From NCBI GenBank assembly GCA_015062715.1, contig SUUD01000082.1, positions 1 through 8,137 on the forward strand: a DNA stretch of 8,137 nucleotides. Reading direction: 5' to 3'. The notes under the pieces were generated by a model. It did not search any database. It was not told the DNA's origin and was given only the letters and a program-made list of their open reading frames with translations. This DNA is from Olsenella sp. (GTDB taxonomy: Bacteria > Actinomycetota > Coriobacteriia > Coriobacteriales > Atopobiaceae). This document shows, one piece after another, positions 1 through 6,540 of the stretch (the stretch's first letter is position 1; every line of letters starts with the position of its first letter). The position numbers and the translations under genes were made by a program.

Positions 1-65
1 GCATCCAGGACAAGACCCCCATTCCGCACAACGGCTGCCGCCCCAAGAAGCGCCGTCGCGTGTAG
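1..65 (+). CDS. rpsK: 30S ribosomal protein S11, C-terminal fragment
   Basis: Only the last 20 codons and the TAG stop are in the window; the 5' part lies upstream, and the complete codons begin at position 3. The C-terminus contains DKTPIPHNGCRPKKRRRV, the conserved end of bacterial S11, which includes the PHNGCRPKKRRRV block that contacts 16S rRNA in the platform of the small subunit. It is the first visible gene of the alpha operon, and rpsD follows after 21 bases. Identification rests on this short but highly conserved tail and on the gene order. Confidence 0.95.
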   Translation, partial: IQDKTPIPHNGCRPKKRRRV

Positions 66-86
66 CACGAGGAAGGACCAACTAAC

Positions 87-692
87 ATGGCAGTTGATAG
101 GACCCCTGTCCTCAAGAGGTGCAGGTCCCTTGAACTCGATCCCATCGTTCTCGGGATCAACAAGAAGTCCAACCGTCAGCCTCGTCGCCAGCGTCGCAAC
201 GAGAGCGAGTACGGCCGCCAGCTGCGCGAGAAGCAGAAGGCGAAGTTCATCTACGGTGTGCTCGAGAAGCAGTTCCGTGGCTACTACGACGAGGCCAAGC
301 GCATCGAGGGCATCACGGGCGACAACCTGATGACCATCCTCGAGTCGCGCATCGACAACGTCGTGTTCCGCCTCGGCTTCGCCCGCACCCGCAAGGAGGC
401 CCGTCAGACCGTCCGTCACGGCCACATCACCGTCAACGGCAAGCGCGTCGACATCCCGTCGTACCGCGTCAAGGCTGGCGACGTCGTCGCCGTGGCCAAC
501 AAGGCCAAGGATCTCCTCCCCATCAAGGAGGCTCTGATTTCCTCCGAGCACGTGGCCGTCCCCGGCTGGCTCGAGGTCGACATCGAGAAGCTGCAGGGCT
601 CCGTCCTCCAGCTCCCGTCGCGTGACCAGATCGACCTCATCAGCGACGAGACCATCGACCCCCAGCTCATCGTCGAGCTTTACTCCAAGTAA
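87..692 (+). CDS. rpsD: 30S ribosomal protein S4
   Basis: A 201-residue S4, the usual length. It is a primary 16S rRNA-binding protein that nucleates small-subunit assembly; in other bacteria S4 also autoregulates the alpha operon by binding its mRNA. The N-terminal domain (about residues 1-90) carries a basic stretch near 26-38 and the EYGRQLREKQK segment. The S4 RNA-binding fold starts at RIDNVVFRLGFARTRKEAR (88-106) and continues through HGHITVNGKRVDIPSY (111-126). Only one cysteine (C12) is present near the N-terminus, so this is the zinc-free form of S4. The ATG has a GAGGAAGG ribosome binding site at 69-76. It sits between rpsK and rpoA, as in the classic alpha operon. Confidence 0.98.
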   Translation: MAVDRTPVLKRCRSLELDPIVLGINKKSNRQPRRQRRNESEYGRQLREKQKAKFIYGVLEKQFRGYYDEAKRIEGITGDNLMTILESRIDNVVFRLGFARTRKEARQTVRHGHITVNGKRVDIPSYRVKAGDVVAVANKAKDLLPIKEALISSEHVAVPGWLEVDIEKLQGSVLQLPSRDQIDLISDETIDPQLIVELYSK

Positions 693-702
693 CGCCCCGG
701 TT

Positions 703-707
703 GGAGG
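703..707 (+). promoter_or_regulatory. Ribosome binding site of rpoA (decides the start)
   Basis: GGAGG lies 8 bases before the ATG at 716. An in-frame TTG at 701 would place this site inside the coding region and would have no site of its own, so 716 is the better start. Confidence 0.85.
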
Positions 708-715
708 TAGTACAC

Positions 716-1657
716 ATGTCCGAGTTCATCCGACCCCAGGTGTCGGTAGAAGAGGTCAGCGAGAACTTCTCGCGCGTGACCGTCGAGCCGCTCGAGCGCG
801 GCTATGGCGACACGCTCGGCAACTCGCTTCGCCGCGTGCTGCTCTCCTCTCTTGAGGGGGCGGCCGTCGAGGCGATCTCGATCGACGGCGTCCAGCACGA
901 GTTCTCGACGGTCGAGGGTGTCTACGAGGACGTCACCGACATCGTCCTCAACGTCAAGGGCCTCGTGTTCCGCTCCATGGGCACGGCCGAGGAGGCCGAG
1001 GCGTCAATTTCGATCGACGGCCCGGTCACGGTCACCGGCGGCGACTTCTCCGTCCCCGCGGAGTTCGCGCTGATCAACCCCGAGCACGTCATCTGCACCC
1101 TCGGCGAGGGCGCCCACCTCACCATGCGCATGCGCATCGGCGTGGGCCGCGGCTACGTGTCCGGCGACGACAACCAGCGTGACGGCGACCCCATCGGCAT
1201 CATCCACGTCGACTCGCTCTTCTCGCCGGTGCGCCGCTGCGCCAAGGCAGTCGAGCCCTGCCGCGTGGGCCAGCACACCGACTACGACCGCCTCGTCCTC
1301 GAGGTCGAGACCGACGGCTCCATCACCCCGCGCGAGGCCGTCGTCGAGGCCTCCAACATCATCAACCAGCACATGAACGCCTTCATGTCGCTGGCCGAGG
1401 AGCCCGTCGTCACCGAGGACGTCTCGATCTTCGCCAATGGCGACGACGACGAGAGCGGCGAGCTTGACAAGCAGATCGAGGACCTGGACCTCTCCGTCCG
1501 CTCCTACAACTGCCTCAAGCGCGCCGGCATCCACTCGGTTCGCCAGCTCGTCGAGTTCTCCGAGAACGACCTGCTCAACATCCGCAACTTCGGCGTCAAG
1601 TCCATCGAGGAAGTCAAGGACAAGCTCGAGTCGATGGGCCTTGGCCTCAAGGCCTAG
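716..1657 (+). CDS. rpoA: DNA-directed RNA polymerase subunit alpha
   Basis: A 313-residue alpha subunit, typical in length. The N-terminal domain (about 1-235) dimerises and seeds core-polymerase assembly; it shows the family segments FSRVTVEPLERGYGDTLGNS (18-37), LRRVLLSSLEGAAV (38-51) and VDSLFSPVRRC (165-175). An acidic linker (about 241-256, NGDDDESGELDK) leads to the C-terminal domain (about 257-313), which binds UP elements and activators. In that domain, LSVRSYNCLKRAGI (259-272) holds the arginine and asparagine equivalent to E. coli R265 and N268 (here R262 and N265), followed by the helix-hairpin-helix region NIRNFGVKSIEEV. The gene follows rpsD by 23 bases and precedes rplQ by 34 bases. 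Confidence 0.98.
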   Translation: MSEFIRPQVSVEEVSENFSRVTVEPLERGYGDTLGNSLRRVLLSSLEGAAVEAISIDGVQHEFSTVEGVYEDVTDIVLNVKGLVFRSMGTAEEAEASISIDGPVTVTGGDFSVPAEFALINPEHVICTLGEGAHLTMRMRIGVGRGYVSGDDNQRDGDPIGIIHVDSLFSPVRRCAKAVEPCRVGQHTDYDRLVLEVETDGSITPREAVVEASNIINQHMNAFMSLAEEPVVTEDVSIFANGDDDESGELDKQIEDLDLSVRSYNCLKRAGIHSVRQLVEFSENDLLNIRNFGVKSIEEVKDKLESMGLGLKA

Positions 1658-1691
1658 GGCCACGCCGCGAATCTACGTATAGGAGCCCATC

Positions 1692-2222
1692 ATGCGTCAC
1701 AACAAGAAGAGCGGCATGAAGCTCGGCACGGACGCCAGCCACACCAAGGCCATCAAGAAGGGCCTGGTTGCCTCCCTGCTCGCCAATGACCGCATCAAGA
1801 CCACCGTCCAGCGCGCCAAGGCCATCCGCCCCGATGTCGACAAGGTCGTCACCTGGGCCAAGAAGGGTGACCTGCACTCCCGTCGCCTCGCCATCGCCAA
1901 GGTCGGCGACGCCGAGATCGTCCGCGAGGTCTTCGAGAAGGCCGCGCAGGGCATGTGGGCGGACCGCGATGGCGGCTACACCCGCATCATGAAGCTCGGC
2001 AACCGCAAGGGCGACAATGCCGAGGTCGTCATCATCGAGATGGTGACCGAGCCCGTCCGTAAGAAGGCCAAGGCCGCCAAGACCGAGGTCAAGAAGGTCG
2101 AGAAGGTCGAGGAGGCCCCCGAGGCCGAGGAGACCGTCGAGACCGAGGCCGAGCCCGAGGCAGTCGAGGAGGCCGTCGAGGCCGAGCCCGAGGCCGAGGC
2201 CACCGAGGAGTCCGCCGAGTAG
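1692..2222 (+). CDS. rplQ: 50S ribosomal protein L17 with long charged C-terminal tail
   Basis: Residues 1 to about 120 are a complete L17: MRHNKKSGMKLGTDASHTKA at the start, then LVASLLANDRIKTTVQRAKAI, and RIMKLGNRKGDNAEVVIIEMV at 98-118. L17 sits near the peptide exit tunnel on the large subunit. The remaining residues (121-176) are an extension absent from short L17s such as the E. coli protein: first a Lys/Ala-rich basic patch (123-138), then a Glu/Ala/Val-rich acidic stretch (139-176). Extended acidic L17 tails are known among Actinobacteria. AGGAG at 1681-1685 serves the ATG. This is the last ribosomal gene of the block. Confidence 0.97.
   Translation: MRHNKKSGMKLGTDASHTKAIKKGLVASLLANDRIKTTVQRAKAIRPDVDKVVTWAKKGDLHSRRLAIAKVGDAEIVREVFEKAAQGMWADRDGGYTRIMKLGNRKGDNAEVVIIEMVTEPVRKKAKAAKTEVKKVEKVEEAPEAEETVETEAEPEAVEEAVEAEPEAEATEESAE
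2145..2194 (+). repeat. 17-bp direct repeat in the rplQ tail
   Basis: The 17-base word gaggccgagcccgaggc occurs perfectly at 2145-2161 and 2178-2194. The copies are 33 bases (11 codons) apart, so the frame is kept and the tail encodes EAEPEA twice. The surrounding GAGGCC/GTCGAG codon pattern is low-complexity, which fits slippage or unequal recombination as the way the acidic tail grows and shrinks. Confidence 0.8.
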
Positions 2223-2245
2223 GCGAACCCGTCATCACACGAGCC

Positions 2246-2275
2246 GAGGACCCCGCGCGCGAGCACGGGGTCCTC
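2246..2275 (+). terminator. GC-rich hairpin between rplQ and truA without a T tract
   Basis: A perfect 10-bp stem, gaggaccccg (2246-2255) with cggggtcctc (2266-2275), closes a 10-base loop. No run of T follows; the next bases are tgccataggagg, leading into the truA ribosome binding site. It could be a partial terminator, an mRNA processing or stability element, or a structure that lowers truA translation relative to the ribosomal genes. The stem is certain from the sequence; its role is inferred. Confidence 0.5.
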
Positions 2276-2296
2276 TGCCATAGGAGGGAGGGACGC

Positions 2297-3169
2297 ATGG
2301 AGCTCGATGCCCAGACCGGGCGCAGGCCGGGCGCGCGGGAGCGCGCCGAGGAGGCGCGCGCGGCGGGATATGCCGGCACGCTCGTCCTGCGCGTCGGCTA
2401 TCGTGGGGCCGGGTTCTGCGGCTTCGCCTCCCAGCCGGGACTGCGCACGGTCGAGGGAGACCTTGCCCAGGCCCTCGCCACGCTCCTGCATCGCGAGCCG
2501 GAGCTCACCTGCGCCGGTCGCACCGACGCCGGCGTCCATGCCCTTGGCCAGTACGTGAGCGTCCCGGTGACCGATGACGAGCGCTCCCTGTCGGGACGCA
2601 CGCTGCTCCGCGCCCTCAACGCCCTCACGGGTGACGACCTGTCCGTGCTGGACGTGCTCGGGGCCCCTGTGGGCTTCTCTGCGCGCTTTGACGCCCTCTC
2701 GCGTACCTATCGCTATCGCCTGTGCTCCGGGCCGGCAAAGCCCGTACTGAGCGCCGGACATGCCTGGTGGATCAGGCATGCGCTCGACGTCGCCGCCATG
2801 GACGAGGCCGCGGGCCTGCTCGTGGGGGAGCACGACTTCAAGAGCTTCTGCAAGGCGGCCTCCGCGGAGGGGAAGAGCACCACGCGCGAGGTGTACTCGT
2901 GCGGCGTTTCCGCCATCGAGGAGGCCGGGGAGCGCCTCGTCGCCCTGGACGTCGTGGGGAGCGCGTTCCTCCACTCGATGGTGCGCACCATCGCCGGCAC
3001 CCTCGTGGAGGTCGGCCGCGGGCATCGCGACCCCGCATGGGTCAAAGAGGTGCTCTCGGAGCATGACCGTAGGGCGGCGGGCCCCTGTGCCCCCGCCAAC
3101 GGGCTCACCTTCTGCGGCGTTCGCTATCCGGAGGGGCTGCTCGCCCCCTGGGGGGAGGGAACCGACTGA
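2297..3169 (+). CDS. truA: tRNA pseudouridine(38-40) synthase TruA
   Basis: A 290-residue protein of the TruA family, which isomerises uridine to pseudouridine at positions 38-40 of the tRNA anticodon arm. The catalytic motif CAGRTDAGVHALGQY has its aspartate at residue 77. Other family blocks are LRVGYRGAGFCGFASQ (31-46), the FSARFDALSRTYRYRL segment, EHDFKSFCKA, and FLHSMVRTIAGTLVEVGRG near the C-terminus. About 25 residues (rich in Arg, Ala and Glu) precede the usual family start; I keep this start because AGGAGG at 2282-2287 is well placed for the ATG. truA commonly follows rplQ. Its stop is only 2 bases from the next start, implying one transcript with the exporter gene. Confidence 0.97.
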   Translation: MELDAQTGRRPGARERAEEARAAGYAGTLVLRVGYRGAGFCGFASQPGLRTVEGDLAQALATLLHREPELTCAGRTDAGVHALGQYVSVPVTDDERSLSGRTLLRALNALTGDDLSVLDVLGAPVGFSARFDALSRTYRYRLCSGPAKPVLSAGHAWWIRHALDVAAMDEAAGLLVGEHDFKSFCKAASAEGKSTTREVYSCGVSAIEEAGERLVALDVVGSAFLHSMVRTIAGTLVEVGRGHRDPAWVKEVLSEHDRRAAGPCAPANGLTFCGVRYPEGLLAPWGEGTD

Positions 3170-3171
3170 CC

Positions 3172-4194
3172 ATGAGCCTCGACCTCTTGATGGACGTCCT
3201 GCTCGACGGCATCGTGGACACGGCCAAGCTCGTGCCCTTCCTCTTCGTGACCTACGTGGTCATGGAGGCCATCGAGCACGTCTCCGACGCCCGCGTCACC
3301 CGCGCGGTCGCCACCGCCGGCAAGGCGGGGCCCATCGTGGGCGGGCTTCTGGGGGCGCTTCCCCAGTGCGGGTTCTCCGCCATGGCCTCGACCCTCTATG
3401 CCGCGCGCGTGGTCACGGCCGGCACGGTCGTCGCGGTCATCCTCTCGACCTCCGACGAGATGATCCCGGTCTTTTTGGCCCATGGCGTCGCCGCCGGGAC
3501 CATGATGCTGGTCGTCGTCCTCAAGATGCTGTTGGGCATGGTCATCGGCCTTCTGGTCGACATCGTGCTGCGCAGGCTGCACCGCGCCGGCGACGGCGAG
3601 GTCCACATCTGCGAGCTCTGCGAGCGCGAGCACTGTGGCTGCGAGCACGACCACGAGCATGACCACGACCACGACCATGGGCACGTGCAGGGGTGCGCGT
3701 GCGATGGGTGTCCGGCCGAGGCGCACGACCACGGCCACGGCCAAGACGAGGGGTCGCACGACCATGGTCACGCGCACGAGCATGGGTCCACCAGGGACCT
3801 GGCGCGCTCGGTGCTCCGCGCGGCCCTCCACCACACCCTTCAGGTGACGGCCTTCATCTTCGTGGTCACGCTCGTCCTGGGCTTCCTGCTCGAGACCGTG
3901 GGGGAGGAGCCCATCGCCCAGCTCGCGGCGAACCATCCCGTGCGGGCGACCTTCCTGTGCGCGCTCATCGGCCTCATTCCCAACTGCGCCGCGAGCGTCG
4001 CCATCTCCGAGCTCTACCTTGCCGGGACGATCGGCATCGGGCCCCTGGTGGCCGGCCTGCTCTCCTCGGGCGGGGTGGGGCTCCTCGTCCTGTGGAGGAC
4101 GAACGCTGACCTACGGCAGAATGCCGCCATCACCGCTTTCGTCTATGCTGTAGGCGTTGTCTGCGGACTAATTGCGGGAATACCGCTAGGCTAG
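3172..4194 (+). CDS. Putative heavy-metal/manganese exporter with His/Cys-rich loop (ArsP_2-like)
   Basis: A 340-residue polytopic membrane protein. Two hydrophobic halves (about 15-136 and 222-338) carry related, internally repeated motifs: GALPQCGFSAMASTLYAARV (61-80) and GLIPNCAASVAISELYLAG (267-285). This pattern matches the family described in Pfam as a putative 10-TM heavy-metal exporter (ArsP_2), often annotated as an arsenic efflux protein or putative manganese transporter. Between the halves lies a hydrophilic loop (about 140-208) packed with histidines (HDHEHDHDHDHGH and HDHGHAHEHG) and cysteine pairs (CELC 147-150, CGC 155-157, CACDGC 175-180), as expected for a metal-binding or sensing segment. 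The G-rich ribosome binding site lies inside the end of truA, so translation is probably coupled. The substrate metal cannot be read from sequence. Confidence 0.78.
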   Translation: MSLDLLMDVLLDGIVDTAKLVPFLFVTYVVMEAIEHVSDARVTRAVATAGKAGPIVGGLLGALPQCGFSAMASTLYAARVVTAGTVVAVILSTSDEMIPVFLAHGVAAGTMMLVVVLKMLLGMVIGLLVDIVLRRLHRAGDGEVHICELCEREHCGCEHDHEHDHDHDHGHVQGCACDGCPAEAHDHGHGQDEGSHDHGHAHEHGSTRDLARSVLRAALHHTLQVTAFIFVVTLVLGFLLETVGEEPIAQLAANHPVRATFLCALIGLIPNCAASVAISELYLAGTIGIGPLVAGLLSSGGVGLLVLWRTNADLRQNAAITAFVYAVGVVCGLIAGIPLG

Positions 4195-4197
4195 TTC

Positions 4198-4214
4198 CGG
4201 GCCGGCGCGGCCCG
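4198..4214 (+). other. Small GC hairpin after the exporter gene
   Basis: cgggcc (4198-4203) pairs with ggcccg (4209-4214) around a 5-base loop, 3 bases after the exporter stop and just before the ribosome binding site of the next gene. There is no T tract. It may simply be a chance GC palindrome, or it may reduce read-through into the LCP-like gene. No convincing promoter is visible in the 40-base gap. Confidence 0.3.
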
Positions 4215-4234
4215 TGCGATGAGAGGAGCCGACT

Positions 4235-4999
4235 GTGAGACGTCAACGCTACGAGAGGACCGACGTGCCCAAGGGTGGCCCGCGCGCCACATTTTTCGCC
4301 CTCATCGCGCTCGCCCTCATCGGTATTGGCGGGTGGTTCCTCTTCCAGACCCTCTGGGCGCGTGCGAGGTTCGACTCGGTGAAGGGGAACAGCGAGCTCG
4401 TGTCCTCGGTGGCCGGAAACCCCGAACTCAAGTCGGTCGATGGCTATGTCGTGAGCGACCACGTCCTCGAGAACGTCCTGTTCCTCGTCGTCGACGACCT
4501 GTCCGCCGAGGCCCCGGCGCTCACCGAGGCCAACATCCTCAGCCTCGACACGACGGCGGGCACGGGGACCTACGTGCAGCTGCCCATCAACGTGCGCGTC
4601 AATCCCGAGACCAACCCGCAGCAGCTCAACGACCTCTACGCCACGTCGGGCGGCTCCGCCTGCGTGAACGCCATCGAGCGCCGCTGCGGCATCCAGCTCG
4701 ACCACGTGGTCATCACCGATGCCGTGGGCTGGGAGGCCATCAAGGGCCTCGACGGCGTGGGTGCCCAGGAGCTCGTGAGCCGCATGACGAAGCTCCTCGA
4801 CCATGTGCAGACGGACCTCGACGCCTCGGGGATCAACGACCTCAACGAGCGCGTCCAGGCGCTGGGCTTCGCCAACCTCAACCGCCTCGACACCCGTCCC
4901 GGCTCCGAGTGGACCGACGGTGAAGGCGTGGTCTGGACGGTCGTCTACGACTACGAGGTCGCCCCGGCGATTGGCTACCTGGTTCCCGCCGAGGGATAG
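4235..4999 (+). CDS. Membrane-anchored LCP (LytR-CpsA-Psr)-like protein, probably degenerate
   Basis: A 254-residue protein with a GTG start served by GAGAGGAG at 4221-4228. A basic N-terminus is followed by one membrane segment (about 19-40, ATFFALIALALIGIGGWFLF), placing the rest outside the cell. Residues 79-175 follow the layout of an LCP domain: ENVLFLVVDD, ANILSLDTTAG, TYVQLP, a loop with LNDLYATSGGSACVNAIERRCGI, DHVVITDAVGWEAIKGLDGVG. LCP enzymes attach teichoic acids, capsule or arabinogalactan to peptidoglycan. Here the usual SIPRD-type motif reads QLPIN (115-119), so the arginine expected there is missing, and the protein is shorter than most LCPs. It may be a non-catalytic relative. 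The glycosyltransferase downstream supports an envelope role. I read the homology by eye, so the family call is moderate. Confidence 0.6.
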   Translation: MRRQRYERTDVPKGGPRATFFALIALALIGIGGWFLFQTLWARARFDSVKGNSELVSSVAGNPELKSVDGYVVSDHVLENVLFLVVDDLSAEAPALTEANILSLDTTAGTGTYVQLPINVRVNPETNPQQLNDLYATSGGSACVNAIERRCGIQLDHVVITDAVGWEAIKGLDGVGAQELVSRMTKLLDHVQTDLDASGINDLNERVQALGFANLNRLDTRPGSEWTDGEGVVWTVVYDYEVAPAIGYLVPAEG

Positions 5000-5126
5000 C
5001 GACTCCGACTGCACGCATGTGTGGGAATAGGGTGACGCAGCGTGCGTGGCGGGCATGTCAGCCCACCGATTGATAGTCTTGTGCATGTGCGGGCAGTAGG
5101 ACCCCGCGTCGACTGGGAAGGGCTCC
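5000..5126 (+). other. Intergenic gap with weak hairpin, no gene
   Basis: This 127-base gap holds no supported gene. ggcgggc (5048-5054) and gcccacc (5061-5067) form an imperfect stem (4 bp, one mismatch, 2 bp) around a 6-base loop. A few T-rich bases follow it (gattgatagtctt) but no true T tract, so it is at best a weak terminator for the LCP-like gene. A TTGATA at 5070-5075 could be a -35 element, but no good -10 sits at 16-18 bases from it. The glycosyltransferase ribosome binding site (gggaaggg) is near 5114-5121. Confidence 0.4.
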
Positions 5127-6197
5127 ATGGGGCGTAGCAATCCCAAGGTATCCGTCATCATGCCGGTCTACAACGTGGACCGATACGTCACGCGTGCGAT
5201 TGAGTCCCTGCGCAACCAGACCCTCTCCGACATCGAGATCATCGTGGTCGACGATGGTTCGACCGACCGGTCCGGCCAGGTCGTCGACCACATCGCCGAG
5301 CGCGACATCCGCCTCGAGGTGTTCCACACCCAGAACCAGGGCGCGCCCGCCGCGCGCAACCTCGCCCTCGACCACGCGAGCGGCACCTACGTCTACTTCA
5401 TGGACGCGGACGACTGGGCGGAGCCCACCATGCTCGCCGACATGGTCGAGATGGCCGAGGCGCACGCGCTCGAGCTCGTGGTCGCGGGCTTCCACATCGA
5501 CACCTACTATGGCGACCAGGGAGAGCACCTCGACGAGGTCAAGTCGCACCCCACCTGCGTCTACGTGACCCAGGAGGACTTCCGCCGCGACGCCTACCGG
5601 CTCTTCGACAAGAACCTCCTCTACACCCCCTGGAACAAGCTCTTCCTGCGCTCGCGGATCGAGGGGCTCGGCCTGCGCTACCGCGACACGTTCTGGGAGG
5701 GTCTTCCCTTCGTGCTCGACTTCATCCGCGACGTCGAGCGGGTGGGCGTCACCGAGCGGGCGTACTACCACTTCATCCGCGAGCGGGCCGAGTCCGAGAC
5801 GTCGCGCTGGCGCCCCAACATGTACGAGAAGCGCGAGGAGGAGCATGGCTGGATGCTCGACCTCTACGAGCACTGGGACCTCTCCGACGACCTCGAGAGC
5901 ATGGAGATGGTGCAGCGCCGCTACATCGAGCGGCTGGTGGGGTGCATCGAGAACGTATGCAGCCCCAGCTGCAAGCTTTCGCATCGCGAGCGCATGGCCC
6001 TCATCGCCACGATGATCAAGAGCGACCGCGCCCAGCTTGCCGTGCGGGTCGCACGCCCCCGCTCCCGCATGATGCGGACCATGCTCGTCCCCATCAAGAC
6101 GAAGAACGCCCAGCTCGCCTTCGCCGAGGGCAAGTTCATCTCCCTGGTGAAGGGAAGGAGCTTCAAGACGTTCGCCCGCCTCAAAGCGAACCGCTAG
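5127..6197 (+). CDS. Family 2 glycosyltransferase (GT-A fold)
   Basis: A 356-residue cytoplasmic glycosyltransferase. The N-terminal GT-A domain starts with KVSVIMPVYNVDRYVTRAIE (7-26), followed by IIVVDDGSTD (38-47), where the aspartates bind the nucleotide, NQGAPAARNLAL (70-81), and YFMDADDW (90-97) carrying the metal-binding DxD. The segment TPWNKLFLRSRIEGLGLRY (167-185), then FWEGLPFVLDFI (189-200) with a likely catalytic acidic residue at E191, matches the common GT2 layout of EpsJ/WcaA-like enzymes. The C-terminal 120 residues are charged, with no membrane segment. The sugar donor and acceptor cannot be told. Adjacency to the LCP-like gene, on the same strand, suggests a role in a cell-wall or surface glycan. 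Confidence 0.9.
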   Translation: MGRSNPKVSVIMPVYNVDRYVTRAIESLRNQTLSDIEIIVVDDGSTDRSGQVVDHIAERDIRLEVFHTQNQGAPAARNLALDHASGTYVYFMDADDWAEPTMLADMVEMAEAHALELVVAGFHIDTYYGDQGEHLDEVKSHPTCVYVTQEDFRRDAYRLFDKNLLYTPWNKLFLRSRIEGLGLRYRDTFWEGLPFVLDFIRDVERVGVTERAYYHFIRERAESETSRWRPNMYEKREEEHGWMLDLYEHWDLSDDLESMEMVQRRYIERLVGCIENVCSPSCKLSHRERMALIATMIKSDRAQLAVRVARPRSRMMRTMLVPIKTKNAQLAFAEGKFISLVKGRSFKTFARLKANR

Positions 6198-6202
6198 CCA
6201 CA

Positions 6203-6256
6203 CCGGCACATCCCAAGACAAGGAAGGGGCCCCGCAGGGCCCCTCTCACGTGCCGG
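6203..6256. terminator. Nested inverted repeat, probable bidirectional terminator
   Basis: The inner stem is aggggccc (6225-6232) with gggcccct (6237-6244), a perfect 8-bp helix with a cgca loop. It is flanked by an outer perfect 7-bp pair, ccggcac (6203-6209) with gtgccgg (6250-6256). The element lies between the convergent glycosyltransferase and XRE genes, where a shared terminator is expected. Neither side has a real T tract, although the minus-strand exit (tccttgtctt) is moderately T-rich. The stems are seen directly; termination is inferred from position. Confidence 0.6.
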
Positions 6257-6270
6257 GTATGTGGTGGCGG

Positions 6271-6540
6271 CTACTCGTCCTTGCCGAGCTCGCGCGGCTC
6301 GAGCCCCGCCTTCTCGAGGGAGTCGAGGGACTCCTGGAAGACGGCGAGGGGGTCGGCGCCGATGGCCTCGGCATAGAACCAGGTCTCGACGAAGGGGAGT
6401 GCGCGCTCGCCCGCCTCGACCTTGCTCACCATGGACTGGGTCCGACCGAGACGCTCGGCGACCTGGACTTGCGTGAGGCCGCTCTCCTGCCTGAGACGCC
6501 GCAGCACGCTGCCCACGATCTTGTTTCTCTTCACGTCCAT
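6271..6540 (-). CDS. Small XRE/Cro-C1-type helix-turn-helix regulator
   Basis: An 89-residue protein made almost entirely of an XRE-type DNA-binding domain: VLRRLRQESGLTQVQVAERLGRTQSMVSKVEAGERALPF, with the helix-turn-helix at about 22-46 (LTQVQVAERL, turn, TQSMVSKVEAGER). The short acidic C-terminal tail (about 64-89) has no recognisable sensor domain, so the protein probably acts by dimeric DNA binding alone. It is transcribed away from the AT-rich intergenic region, opposite to the leader ORF and B3/B4 gene, so that region is the natural place for its operator. A weak ribosome binding site (gaaggg) lies about 12 bases upstream of the ATG. There is no toxin partner beside it and no phage gene nearby. 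Family confident, target unknown. Confidence 0.88.
   Translation of the reverse strand: MDVKRNKIVGSVLRRLRQESGLTQVQVAERLGRTQSMVSKVEAGERALPFVETWFYAEAIGADPLAVFQESLDSLEKAGLEPRELGKDE

Noticed and set aside
701..715. TTG start for rpoA at 701
   Set aside because: It would include the GGAGG site and add five residues (MEVVH) not found in alpha subunits; ATG at 716 has the right spacing.
1976..3064. 362-codon minus-strand frame opposite rplQ and truA
   Set aside because: Both plus-strand genes are certain, and the antisense product ends in Ser/Ala repeats that mirror the L17 acidic tail.
3124..3936. Minus-strand His/Asp-rich frame opposite the exporter
   Set aside because: Its apparent histidine richness comes from reading the exporter's His/Asp loop and GTC/GAC codons backwards; no ribosome binding site or family.
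5058..6221. 387-codon minus-strand frame opposite the glycosyltransferase
   Set aside because: The plus strand carries clear GT2 motifs; the antisense product is Val/Glu/His/Leu-rich repeats typical of reverse-complemented GC-rich codons.
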